From positions 3,654,481-3,718,480 of the forward strand of contig NZ_AP025591.1 of the NCBI RefSeq assembly GCF_023169945.1: 64,000 nucleotides of DNA, read 5' to 3'. The notes under the pieces are model-generated. The model was not told where the DNA came from and did not search any database. It saw only the letters and a list, made by a program, of their open reading frames with translations. Position numbers and translations under genes: made by a program. This document shows, piece after piece, positions 50,793-59,366 of this stretch; position 1 is the stretch's first letter; each line of letters starts with the position of its first letter. This DNA is from Anaeromyxobacter oryzae. GTDB taxonomy: Bacteria; Myxococcota; Myxococcia; Myxococcales; Anaeromyxobacteraceae.

Positions 50793-51233
50793 TCACCGCG
50801 CGCGCGGCGACGTCGCGAGCGGGTGCACGCCTGGCGCCCCTGCGAGGAAGGCGCCGACCGCCTTGTCGGTCCGGTAGATGTGCTCGCGGAGCCAGGCGGT
50901 CACGCGCGCGTTGACCCGCACGACGAGGAGGAGCGTCGCGCCGTCGGCCAGGTACTCCTGGAGGAGCGCCGAGAACTCCGCGACGAACCGCTCGTGCTCG
51001 GCCCGATGCTCGGCGAGGCCGGGGTAGCCGCGGGCGCGCATGAGCGCCTCCTCTGCCCCGAAGTGCTCCACGACGTACTCCCCGAGGAAGCCGAGCAGCC
51101 GCCCGACCTCGTCGGCGGTCTTCCCGGCGCGCGCCGCCTCGAGGAGGCGGTCGAGCCGATCGAACAGCTCGACGTGCTGCCGGTCGATCTCGTCGACGCC
51201 GATGGCGAGCGAAGGATCCCAGGTGATCGCCAT
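50793..51233 (-). CDS. bacteriohemerythrin (second of three)
   Basis: 146 residues. Diiron ligands: DRQHVELF, EHFGAEEAL, AEHRAEHERF and WLREHIYRTD. Its ATG shares a base with the upstream stop (TGATG), so the first and second hemerythrins are translationally coupled. The C-terminal tail (about 130-146) extends past the fold. Close in sequence to the third copy. Confidence 0.9.
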   Translation of the reverse strand: MAITWDPSLAIGVDEIDRQHVELFDRLDRLLEAARAGKTADEVGRLLGFLGEYVVEHFGAEEALMRARGYPGLAEHRAEHERFVAEFSALLQEYLADGATLLLVVRVNARVTAWLREHIYRTDKAVGAFLAGAPGVHPLATSPRAR

Positions 51234-51652
51234 CAGCGCATGACCTCCGCCCCCCGGCGCTCCCGGACGTACCACCCCAGGGCGAGGTCCGTCGAGAAGA
51301 CGTGGTCGCGCAGCCAGCTCGAGACCTCCCGCTCCATCCGGTGGACGAGCGCGGCGGTGGCGCCCTCTGCGTCGAGGACGCGGGCGAGATCCTCGATGGT
51401 GCGCGCGAACCCGGCGTGCTCCGCCTCGTGCGCCGCACGCGCCGGATAGGCGAACGCGGCCATCAGCGCCTCCTCCGCGGCGAAGTGCAGCCTCACGTAC
51501 TCGAGCAGGAAGCGCAGCACCCGCACGGCGGCGGCGCGGTCGCGCCGGAGGATCGCGGACTCGAGCGCGTCGACGCGCTCGAACAGCTCCTCGTGCTGTA
51601 CGTCGATCTCCGGCACCCCCACCGAGAGCTCGCTGGTCCACCGCAGCGCCAT
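51233..51652 (-). CDS. bacteriohemerythrin (first of three)
   Basis: 139 residues. Ligands: DVQHEELF, LHFAAEEAL, AAHEAEHAGF and WLRDHVFSTD. More diverged from the other two than they are from each other. GGAGGGG lies just upstream of the ATG at 51652, which fixes the start. It begins the cluster and probably carries the promoter for all four genes. Confidence 0.9.
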   Translation of the reverse strand: MALRWTSELSVGVPEIDVQHEELFERVDALESAILRRDRAAAVRVLRFLLEYVRLHFAAEEALMAAFAYPARAAHEAEHAGFARTIEDLARVLDAEGATAALVHRMEREVSSWLRDHVFSTDLALGWYVRERRGAEVMR

Positions 51653-51804
51653 CGGACCCCTCCGGTCCGGACCCGGACGGGCCCATGAGGCCATGGTAGG
51701 GGCGTGCGGATGGCGCGGCACGTCACGGCGTGACGCAGATCAGCGCCGAGACGCTCCCGGCCCATCCGGGACGAGACGGATCGTGTACCCCGGCGCGGAA
51801 GGGC

Positions 51805-53214
51805 TCAGGCCGGCAGGACCGAGGTGCCGCTCACGATGCGCTCGATGGCGGCGCGCTCCCGGCGGCGGGCAGGGCCGACCACCACCGCGACGGTGTTCCT
51901 GCGGCGGAAGGTCTCCCGCGCCACCCGGACGAGGTCGTCGGGGGTGACGCGCTCGACGCGGCGACAGCGCTCCTCGAACCCCTCGGGCGCGGAGAGCACC
52001 TCGCCCGCGCCGTACCACCCCGCGAGGTCCGCGGCGGAGTCGAGCGAGAAGGCGAGCGTCATCCGGTGGCGCCGCTGGACGCGGAGCAGCTCCTCGTCGG
52101 GGACCGGCCGCTCGGCGAGCGTGCCGAGCACGCGGAGGACCTCCTCGATGACGCGCGGCAGCTTCCGTGGCGCGCACGCGCCGTCGATGACGGTCATGCC
52201 CGAGTCGGCGAAGGTGTCGATGCCGGCGTGGAGCGAGTACGCGAGGCCCCGGCGCTCGACGATCTCGAACGGCAGCCGCGAGGAGAGCCCGTCGTCGAGG
52301 ATCCGGCGGATGCAGAGGTGGACGGGGTAGTCGGGGTGGCGCTCCGGTGGGCAGGGGAACGACAGCGAGAACTCCGCCTGCGCGTCGTCGTGCCCGACGA
52401 CCTCGAGCTGCGGGCCGTCCGGCCAGAGCGGCGCCGGGCGGTCCACGCTCTCCTTCCCGCGCGGCAGCTTCCCGAGGTGCCGGTCCGCGAGCGCCGCCAC
52501 CTCGTCCGGCCGCACCGGTCCCGCGACGGCCAGGACGAGGTTCGCGCCGGTGTAGAAGCGGGCGTGGTGCGCGCGCACGTCGCGCGGCGTGAGCCGGCGG
52601 ACGATCTCAGGCGTGCCGGCGATCTTGAGCGCGAGCGGGTGCTCGCCGAAGACGATCCGCTTCGAGAGGTTGTCGGGGTCGATGTCGCGGCCGTCCGCGT
52701 CCACCTCGTCGAGGATCTCCTCGAGGATCACCTCGCGCTCGACGTCCATCTCCTTGAGGAGCGGCCGGCGGATGAGGTCCCCGAGCACCTCGAGGCCGAC
52801 GCCGACGTCGTCCGGGTGGATCGGCGTGTAGTAGCAGCCGTGGTCCCGGGCGGTGATGCCGTTGAGGCTTCCGCCCGCCGCCTCCACCGCCGCGTTCATC
52901 GCCACCGTGTCGGGGAACCCGACGGAGCCGCGGAAGAAGAGGTGCTCGAGGAAGTGCGAGACGCCGTTCCGCTCCGGGCTCTCGTGGCGCGAGCCGGCGC
53001 GCACGTAGAGCGCGATCATCGCGGAGTGCAGCCCGGGGGCGCGCGCCGTCAGCACGCGCAGGCCGTTCCCGAGGACGGTGCGATCGACCTCGCCCCAGTC
53101 CGGGGCGCGGTGCGGCCGCGCCACGGGGCGTGCACGCGGCGCCGCCACCCGGAACCCGCGCTGCGCCGGTCCCGCCTTCTCCTTCGCGCGCACTTCGCGC
53201 CTCGGCCGCCTCAT
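51805..53214 (-). CDS. M16-family zinc peptidase
   Basis: 469 residues, insulinase/processing-peptidase family. The inverted zinc motif HFLEH (HxxEH) lies at about 109-113 in ERNGVSHFLEHLFFRGS, with the distal Glu in EVILEEILDEVD. The second M16 domain contains RRGLAYSLHAGIDTFADSGM. It is likely cytoplasmic or periplasmic; no clear signal peptide, and the first 35 residues are basic. The ATG overlaps the stop of the histidine kinase as ATGA, so the two are co-translated. Confidence 0.87.
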   Translation of the reverse strand: MRRPRREVRAKEKAGPAQRGFRVAAPRARPVARPHRAPDWGEVDRTVLGNGLRVLTARAPGLHSAMIALYVRAGSRHESPERNGVSHFLEHLFFRGSVGFPDTVAMNAAVEAAGGSLNGITARDHGCYYTPIHPDDVGVGLEVLGDLIRRPLLKEMDVEREVILEEILDEVDADGRDIDPDNLSKRIVFGEHPLALKIAGTPEIVRRLTPRDVRAHHARFYTGANLVLAVAGPVRPDEVAALADRHLGKLPRGKESVDRPAPLWPDGPQLEVVGHDDAQAEFSLSFPCPPERHPDYPVHLCIRRILDDGLSSRLPFEIVERRGLAYSLHAGIDTFADSGMTVIDGACAPRKLPRVIEEVLRVLGTLAERPVPDEELLRVQRRHRMTLAFSLDSAADLAGWYGAGEVLSAPEGFEERCRRVERVTPDDLVRVARETFRRRNTVAVVVGPARRRERAAIERIVSGTSVLPA

Positions 53215-54776
53215 CCCGCCGCTCCTCCCTCGTTCGCCGTCTCTGCCGCCGCCGCCTGCTCCTCGCGCGCCGCCGGGAACCTCAGGGTGAAGGTCGTACC
53301 CTCGCCCACTACGCTGTCGCACCGGATCGAACCGCCGTGCTCCTCTACCACTTGTTGCGTGAACGCGAGGCCCAGACCGGTGCCCCGCTCCTTGGTCGAG
53401 TAGAACGGCTCGAAGATGCGCGTAAGGTCACCTGGGGGGATCCCCCCGCCGGTGTCCCGGACCGTGACCTCCACCGCGCCTCCGAACGCCCGCGTCGCGA
53501 CGGTGATCCTGCCGCCCCGCGGCATCGCCTCGCGGCTGTTGCGCAGCAGGTTCAGGAACACGGCGCGGAGCTGGTTCTCGTCGGCGCGGATGGGTGGGAG
53601 GTCGGGGGCCAGCTTCCGCTCGACCTCCACCCGGGCTGCCGCGAGCTCGGGAGACAGGAAGTCGAGCAGGCCGCCGAGGATCTCGTTCAGGTCCTGCCGG
53701 CCGAGCGCCGGCTTGGGGAGGCGCGCGAAGCGGAGGTACTCCTCCGCGACGCCGTTCAGGCGATCCACCTCGCGGGAGATCGCGGCGACGAGCGCGACTG
53801 CCTCCTTGGGCGGGGAGGGGAGCGCCTCGATCTCCTCGGCGAGCAGCTCGGTGTTGAGCCCGATGGCGTTCAGCGGGTTGCGGATCTCGTGGGTGATCTG
53901 CGCCGAGATCCGGCCCACCGCCGCGAGCCGCTCCGCCCGGCGCAGCTCCGCGCGCTGCCGGTCGAGCGACGTCGCCATCGCGTTGAACTCGCGGGCGAGG
54001 AGGCCGATCTCGTCGCGGCTCCGGACCTCGACCTTGCGCGACAGGTCCCCCGCCGCGACCGCCTTCACGCCCTCGGTGAGGCGCTGGATCGGCGCGAGCA
54101 GCCGCTGCGAGATCGCCGCCGCGCCCACCCCGACCGCGAGGGCGAGGAACGAGTAGATCACCACGAGGAGCACCGTGTCCGACTCGGCCTGCTCCGTCGC
54201 GTGGACGCGGTCCGAGATCTGGCTCTCGAGGGCGACCTGCAGGAGCTTCACGTCGAGCGAGAGGCCCTTCTCGAGCTGCCGGACCGCCTGCGCCCGCGCC
54301 TCGAACGCCGGCGCCGTGCGCGGGTCTTGCCCCTCTCCGGCCTCGAGCGCGTCGAGGAGGCCGCGCGCCTCGCGATCGTACTCGGCCCAGCGGGTCGCGA
54401 GCGTGTCGAGCCGCGCGAGGACGTCCCCGAGGAACCGGGCCTCGTCGCCGCGCGCGTCGGCCCGCGCCACCTGCGCCACGCGCCGGCCCTCCTCGATCTT
54501 CTCCCGGACGAGCGCGGGGAAGTGGGCGCGGGCGACCGGCAGGTAGACCCGCCGCGCGGCAGGATCGAGCGCGCGCGCCTCGAGCGCGCGCGACGCCACC
54601 CAGTCCTTTACGTCGAGCTGGGCGGCGATCCGGGTGAGGGGGAGGTACCCGGCGCTGAGGAGCCGGAGATCCCGCCGGAGATCGTGCAGCCGCGCGACCC
54701 CGAACGCGGCCACGGCGCCGAACGCGGCGAGCGCCACGGCGAAGGCGAGGAAGATCTTGGTCGCGACCCGGCGCAT
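53211..54776 (-). CDS. membrane sensor histidine kinase (HAMP, NtrB-like core)
   Basis: 521 residues. TM1 (about 8-28), a helical periplasmic sensor (about 29-200), TM2 (about 203-222), HAMP (about 223-275), then the kinase: His in AQITHEIRNPLNAIGL (about 297), N box FLNLLRNSREAMP and G boxes DTGGGIPPGD and GTGLGLAFTQQ. The tail is Ala/Glu-rich. No response regulator is adjacent; the coupled gene is an M16 peptidase, an unusual partner. Confidence 0.87.
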   Translation of the reverse strand: MRRVATKIFLAFAVALAAFGAVAAFGVARLHDLRRDLRLLSAGYLPLTRIAAQLDVKDWVASRALEARALDPAARRVYLPVARAHFPALVREKIEEGRRVAQVARADARGDEARFLGDVLARLDTLATRWAEYDREARGLLDALEAGEGQDPRTAPAFEARAQAVRQLEKGLSLDVKLLQVALESQISDRVHATEQAESDTVLLVVIYSFLALAVGVGAAAISQRLLAPIQRLTEGVKAVAAGDLSRKVEVRSRDEIGLLAREFNAMATSLDRQRAELRRAERLAAVGRISAQITHEIRNPLNAIGLNTELLAEEIEALPSPPKEAVALVAAISREVDRLNGVAEEYLRFARLPKPALGRQDLNEILGGLLDFLSPELAAARVEVERKLAPDLPPIRADENQLRAVFLNLLRNSREAMPRGGRITVATRAFGGAVEVTVRDTGGGIPPGDLTRIFEPFYSTKERGTGLGLAFTQQVVEEHGGSIRCDSVVGEGTTFTLRFPAAREEQAAAAETANEGGAAG

Positions 54777-54969
54777 GGAGGAGCCGCCGATCCTACCGCC
54801 ATCCGGCGTCTGGCCTCGGCGGGAACGTTCCTAACCGGCACGGCGCGGGGGCGCCAAGGCGGGCGCTCGGCCGCACCGCCGCACCGCCCTGCCGTCCTTC
54901 CCAGATGCGGGCGCCTGCGGTAGTGAATGGTGGACCTTTCCCGTCGTGGTCCCTTCCCGGAGTCCCTCC

Positions 54970-55857
54970 ATGCCCGGCATCTTCGTCGTCGTCGCGCTCG
55001 TCGGCGTCCTCGCAGCCATCGCCTTCTTCCTCTCCGCCCGCACCGCGAAGGCCGCCCTCGCGGAGCGCCAGGGCGCGGAGGCGAAGCTCGCCGCGGAGGT
55101 GGACGCCGCGAGGAAGGCCGCGGCGGAGGCTCGCGCCGAGGCGAAGAAGAAGGCGGAGGAGGCCGGCGGGCTCCGCGCGGATCTCGAGAAGTCGAAGAAG
55201 AAGGCCTTCGAGCAGCAGGAGGCGGCGAAGCGCCTCGGCGGCGCGCAGGCGCTCCGGGAGGAGATCGACAAGCTCGCGGCGCGCCTCGCCGAGGCCCGCG
55301 CGGAGGCGGAGCACCAGGCGGCGCGCGCCCGCGGCCTCGAGAAGGACCTCGAGAAGGCTGCCGCGGCGGCGAAGCGCGTCGAGGCGGCCCGCGCCGCGCA
55401 GGCCGAGGCCCCCGCGCCCGTGGCCGCCCCCCCCGCGCCGGTCGCCGCGCCCGCCCCGGCGCCCGTCGACGACGGGAAGCTCCACGCGGAGAAGGAGCGC
55501 GCCGACAAGGCGGAGGCCAAGGCGACCGAGCTCCGCAAGCGGGTCGCCGAGCTGGAGCAGAGCCTCAAGAACGCGCGGGGCCGCCTCGAGACCGAGAAGC
55601 GCGTCTACATCGTCCAGAAGGGCGAGCTCGAGCTCGCCGCGGATCGGTACGCCGAGCTCCGCCGTCGCCACGACGCGCTCCGCCGCGATCACGAGGAGCT
55701 CGTCGAGGCGGTCCGCCAGGCCGCCCGCGAGGAGCGCCGCCTGACCGAGAAGGAGGCCGCGCGCGCCGAGAAGCAGACCGCGCCGGCGGCGCCTGAGGGC
55801 GAGGGCGAGGGGCAGGCCGAGGGCGCCGCCGAGACGGAGGGGACGAGCGCGGCCTAG
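54970..55857 (+). CDS. membrane-anchored coiled-coil protein
   Basis: 295 residues. One N-terminal transmembrane helix (about 3-24, MPGIFVVVALVGVLAAIAFF), then long Ala/Lys/Glu coiled coils (about 25-145 and 170-265) split by a Pro/Ala-rich hinge (about 146-168), and an acidic tail. This looks like a structural or scaffold protein of the cell envelope. No specific family. A GGAG site precedes the ATG at 54970. Confidence 0.65.
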   Translation: MPGIFVVVALVGVLAAIAFFLSARTAKAALAERQGAEAKLAAEVDAARKAAAEARAEAKKKAEEAGGLRADLEKSKKKAFEQQEAAKRLGGAQALREEIDKLAARLAEARAEAEHQAARARGLEKDLEKAAAAAKRVEAARAAQAEAPAPVAAPPAPVAAPAPAPVDDGKLHAEKERADKAEAKATELRKRVAELEQSLKNARGRLETEKRVYIVQKGELELAADRYAELRRRHDALRRDHEELVEAVRQAAREERRLTEKEAARAEKQTAPAAPEGEGEGQAEGAAETEGTSAA

Positions 55858-55873
55858 CCGCGCGCGACGCCAG

Positions 55874-56557
55874 CTACGTCGCGCCCGGCACGCCGGGTGC
55901 GACGGGTGCGCCCGGCGCCGCGCCCGCATCCTCGGGCGCGTTCGCGAGCACCTTGTAGAGCGGCGAGAGATCCCGGAACACGCCGAGGAGGTCGCCGAGC
56001 GAGATGCTCCGCGCCTCCTCGCGCGTCCAGGCGATCCCGACGTCGAGGCCGGCTTTCCCGGGGGCGAGCTCGTCCCCGAGCTCGAGCCAGAACGCGGCCG
56101 AGTGCGCCGGCGCGAGCTCCGGGAGCTCCTCGAAGTTCCAGCCCGCGAAGTGGCGGAGCTTGCGGAAGGGCTTCCCCTTCTTGGCGAGGTTCGCCGCCTC
56201 GCGCGAGAGCGCGCGCTGCATCGCGGCGCGCCGGGGCGAATCCCCGCGAACGCCCACCCGCGCGTGCAGGTGATCGCGGGTCAGGACGACGCCGAGGAAC
56301 GGGAGGCCGCGGTAACCCTTGGCGCTGTCGGCGAACGCGACGAGCAGCTCCTCGGGCGCGACGCCCTTGCGGCGCGGGAGCTTGCCAGGGTGCGCGAACA
56401 GCTCCTTGCCGGCGACGCGCGAGAGGCCGGAGAGGCACTGCGCACCGATGGAGAGGAGCTTCGGCTGGAGCGTGGCCTCGAGCGCGTCGGCCCGGCCGTC
56501 CGGGTCGTCGATCTCGAACAGCGCGAAGTCGGTGGGGCCGAACCCGAGCCCTGCCAT
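55874..56557 (-). CDS. DUF1054 (YktB/UPF0637-like) protein
   Basis: 227 residues. The pattern FGPTDFALFEID, RADALEATLQPKLLSIG, VAGKELFAHPGKLPRRK and ELLVAFADSAKGYRGLPFLG follows the DUF1054 family, whose Bacillus member YktB is uncharacterised. The HVAKHARRTVNPP block of that family is changed here to AHPGKLPRRKGVAP, so the relationship is distant. Pro/Ala tail (about 205-227). Convergent with the coiled-coil gene and divergent from the WYL pair. Confidence 0.6.
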   Translation of the reverse strand: MAGLGFGPTDFALFEIDDPDGRADALEATLQPKLLSIGAQCLSGLSRVAGKELFAHPGKLPRRKGVAPEELLVAFADSAKGYRGLPFLGVVLTRDHLHARVGVRGDSPRRAAMQRALSREAANLAKKGKPFRKLRHFAGWNFEELPELAPAHSAAFWLELGDELAPGKAGLDVGIAWTREEARSISLGDLLGVFRDLSPLYKVLANAPEDAGAAPGAPVAPGVPGAT

Positions 56558-56638
56558 CGAACGCTCCCGCGCTTGCCAGGGGACGTCATCTTATCACACG
56601 TTGACGGGCCGGCCAGGCTCTGCCAGGTTTCCGCGGCG

Positions 56639-57646
56639 ATGCAGAAGGATCAGCGGCTGCTCGACGTCGCGGCGCTCCTCCTCAAGGCGGCCGAGCCCGT
56701 CTCCTGGCGGGAGATCCAGGAGCAGTTCCCCGACGACTACGGCGGTACGGGCGAGGCCGCGATCCGCAAGTTCGAGCGGGACAAGGCCGATCTGCTCGAG
56801 CTCGGCATCCCGATCCGCTACGTGGCGGGGGACGAGGATCTCCCCGCCGGCTACCTCATCGACCGCGACGAGTTCTACCTGCCCGACCTGAAGCTCCCGC
56901 CGGAAGACCTCGCGCTCCTGTACGTGGCCGGCTCGGCGGCGCTCGCGAGCGGCGCGTTCCCGTACGGGCGCGACCTCGCCCACGCGCTGTCGAAGCTGTC
57001 CTTCGCCGCGCGCGCGCCGGGGGCCTCCGAGTCGGCGGCGCTCGCCGCGCGGCGGCTCACGGAGGACGCGGGCGAGGCCCGGCCCGAGGTGGCGCAGTGG
57101 GTCGAGGAGCTGTCCCGCGCCATCGCCGCGAAGAAGCGGGTGCACCTCGCCTACCTCGGCGCCGAGCGGCGCGAGCGCACCGAGCGCGACGTCGATCCCT
57201 ACGGCCTCTTCCAGAAGGGCGGGGCCTGGTTCCTCGCCGGCCACTGCCACCTGCGGAAGGACATCCGGACGTTCCACCTCTCGCGCATCGAGTCGCTCTC
57301 GATGAACGCCGCCGCGCCGCGGACGCCGGACTTCGAGCCGCGCAAGGACTTCTCGATCGCCGCCTACGCGACGCGGGAGGCCTGGGAGTACGGCGTGCAC
57401 GCGCCGGTCCGCTGCCGCGTGCGGCTCGAGCCGCCGATCCCGGCGGAGGTGCTCGCGTCGTTCGGGCCGCGCGCGCGGACGAAGGACGAGGGCGGCGCCG
57501 CGCTGGTCGAGGTCGACGCGACCAACCAGGAGGGGCTGCTCCGCCACGTCCTCGCGCTCGGCGAGCGCGCCGAGATCCTCGCGCCGAAGGCGCTGCGCGA
57601 GCGGGCGCGCGAGGTGCTCGCGTCGCTCGCGCGGGGGCTCGCGTGA
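56639..57646 (+). CDS. WYL-domain transcriptional regulator (PafB-like)
   Basis: 335 residues. N-terminal winged helix (about 5-60, LLDVAALLLKAAEPVSWREI), a middle helical region and the WYL domain (about 165-235) where the eponymous residues appear as HLAYLGAERRERTERDVDPY and FLAGHCHLRKDIRTFHLSRI. A WCX-type C-terminal domain follows. It is the first of two overlapping WYL genes, like mycobacterial pafB-pafC, which sense DNA damage through single-stranded DNA. The start at 56639 is an ATG with the expected N-terminus. Confidence 0.82.
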   Translation: MQKDQRLLDVAALLLKAAEPVSWREIQEQFPDDYGGTGEAAIRKFERDKADLLELGIPIRYVAGDEDLPAGYLIDRDEFYLPDLKLPPEDLALLYVAGSAALASGAFPYGRDLAHALSKLSFAARAPGASESAALAARRLTEDAGEARPEVAQWVEELSRAIAAKKRVHLAYLGAERRERTERDVDPYGLFQKGGAWFLAGHCHLRKDIRTFHLSRIESLSMNAAAPRTPDFEPRKDFSIAAYATREAWEYGVHAPVRCRVRLEPPIPAEVLASFGPRARTKDEGGAALVEVDATNQEGLLRHVLALGERAEILAPKALRERAREVLASLARGLA

Positions 57647-58746
57647 GCGCGGCGCGCAGCGGCCCGCGCCGGCCGCGTGCCGCCGCCGGCACGACGCCCC
57701 GCCGGGCCCGGACGGCGCGCGCCGCGGCGCCGAAGCCGGCCGCCGCGCCAGGGCCGGACGCCGCCGCCCCGGAGGCATCGGCACGCCCGTCGCACCGGGC
57801 CGCCGCCAAGGCGGATCCGCGCGAGCGCCTCCGCCGCGTGCTGTTCCTCGTCCCGTACGCGGTCCGCCACCCCGGCATCCCGGTGAAGGACCTCGCGCGC
57901 CGCTGCGGCTGCACCGAGAAGGAGCTGCTCGAGGACCTCGACTTCCTGCTCGGCGTCGGCTCGCCGCCGTTCGCGCCGGACGACTTCCTCGACCTCTACG
58001 TCGAGGGCGACCGGGTGTACGTCGCGCTGCACCAGAGCTTCTCGCGCCCGCCGCGGTTCACGGAGAGCGAGGCCGCGGCGCTGGCCGCCGCCGCCCAGGC
58101 GCTCGGCGGAGAGGGGCGCGAGCGCGCCGTCAAGGCGCTCCGGGACTCCGTGCCGCGGGACCGGCGCGCGAGCTTCGACGAGCTCGTGGGCCGGATCTAC
58201 GCCGGCGCGCCGCCCGCGCGCGACTCGGTGCTCGGGAAGCTGCAGCGCGCCATCGCGGACCGCCGCGCGGTGAAGCTCGCCTACCACTCCGCCTCGCGCG
58301 ACGCGGAGACCGAGCGCGTGGTCCACCCGTACACGCTCGCCCAGCGCTTCGGCCACTGGTACCTGTACGGCCACGACACGGTGCGCGAGAAGGCGCTCGC
58401 GTTCCGGCTCGACCGGATCCGCGAGTGCGCCGCGCTGGCGGACCGGTTCGAGCCTCCGTCGGAGGCCGAGCTCGCGCGCGCGCGGCTCTTCTCGGAGCCG
58501 CTCGGAGAGCCCGTCCGGCTGCGCCTCGGCCCGCAGGCGGCGCCGTGGGCGCTCTCGCGCCCGGGCATCACCCTCGTCAAGCGCGCCGAGAACGGCGGCG
58601 CGGTGGTGGAGATCCGCGGCGCCGACGACGCGTGGGCGACCCGCTTCGCGCTCTCGCTCGGCGGCGACGCCGAGGTGATCGCGCCGCCGTCGGCGCGGCG
58701 GCACTACGTGGATGCCGTCCGGCGGGCGCTCGCCCGCTACGCGTAG
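57643..58746 (+). CDS. WYL-domain transcriptional regulator (PafC-like)
   Basis: 367 residues from a GTG that overlaps the previous stop (GTGA). An Ala/Pro/Arg-rich, probably disordered extension (1-60) precedes the winged helix (about 64-115, VPYAVRHPGIPVKDLARRCG). The WYL domain (about 205-265) shows KLAYHSASRDAETERVVHPY and WYLYGHDTVREKALAFRLDR. A C-terminal WCX-like domain ends the protein. It presumably forms a heterodimer with the upstream WYL protein. Confidence 0.82.
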   Translation: MSAARSGPRRPRAAAGTTPRRARTARAAAPKPAAAPGPDAAAPEASARPSHRAAAKADPRERLRRVLFLVPYAVRHPGIPVKDLARRCGCTEKELLEDLDFLLGVGSPPFAPDDFLDLYVEGDRVYVALHQSFSRPPRFTESEAAALAAAAQALGGEGRERAVKALRDSVPRDRRASFDELVGRIYAGAPPARDSVLGKLQRAIADRRAVKLAYHSASRDAETERVVHPYTLAQRFGHWYLYGHDTVREKALAFRLDRIRECAALADRFEPPSEAELARARLFSEPLGEPVRLRLGPQAAPWALSRPGITLVKRAENGGAVVEIRGADDAWATRFALSLGGDAEVIAPPSARRHYVDAVRRALARYA

Positions 58747-58808
58747 CCTCTTCGTCCTGGACGCGCGGGCGGGTGAGATGCCGGCGACCCGGTGTCCCTG
58801 ACCCCGGG

Positions 58809-58826
58809 GTCCCGTGCTCACGGGAC
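58809..58826 (+). terminator. possible terminator after the WYL pair
   Basis: GTCCCGTG and CACGGGAC form an 8-base palindrome with a 2-base centre, and CTTTCCTCGGTTTTT follows about 10 bases later. It lies 62 bases beyond the second WYL stop. Confidence 0.35.
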
Positions 58827-58900
58827 GCGGACGCGGCTTTCCTCGGTTTTTCTCCGGCACGATCGGCGCAGGTGTGGGGGCGGGGGCGCCGGAGGCTGAC

Positions 58901-59302
58901 GTGGCTCGCGTCTTGATCGTGGACGACACCGACATCGTGCGCCGCGCGCTCGAGATGGCGCTCCGGCGGATGGGCCACGCGACCGTGTCGACGTCGGATC
59001 CCGTCGAGGCGCTCGCGATCGCGCGCCGGCAGCCGCACGACCTCGCGCTCGTGGACTACCGGATGCCGCGGATGGACGGCGCGACGCTCTTCCGCGAGCT
59101 CCGCGCGTCGCTCGGCGACGCGTGCCCGGCGGTCCTGTTCGTCTCGGCGTCCCCTGCGGACGAGGTCGCGCCCGAGGTGGAGCGGATCGGGCCGGTGGCG
59201 GGCTACGTGAAGAAGCCGTTCCACCTCGACGACCTGATCCGGATGGTGAACCAGGTGATCGCCGGGATCGCCGTGACGCGCGCGGCGGCGGCGCAGCGCT
59301 GA
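58901..59302 (+). CDS. single-domain response regulator
   Basis: 133 residues, receiver only: VARVLIVDDTDIVRRAL at the start, phospho-acceptor Asp in LALVDYRMPRMDG, Ser in LFVSASPAD and Lys in YVKKPFHLDD. A GTG start with GGAGG 5 bases upstream is preferred over longer readings. No kinase adjacent; it may serve a chemosensory or other distant kinase. Confidence 0.82.
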   Translation: MARVLIVDDTDIVRRALEMALRRMGHATVSTSDPVEALAIARRQPHDLALVDYRMPRMDGATLFRELRASLGDACPAVLFVSASPADEVAPEVERIGPVAGYVKKPFHLDDLIRMVNQVIAGIAVTRAAAAQR

Positions 59303-59310
59303 GCCACCGT

Positions 59311-59355
59311 CCGTTCGCCCGAGCCCGTCGCCTTCGACGGGCTCACCGCGAACGG
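59311..59355. repeat. palindromic intergenic repeat, family B
   Basis: CCGTTCGCCCGAGCCCGTCG and CGACGGGCTCACCGCGAACGG form a 45-base near-perfect palindrome between convergent genes. Same family as 49081-49150. Confidence 0.7.
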
Positions 59356-59366
59356 TCCCTGCGCGC

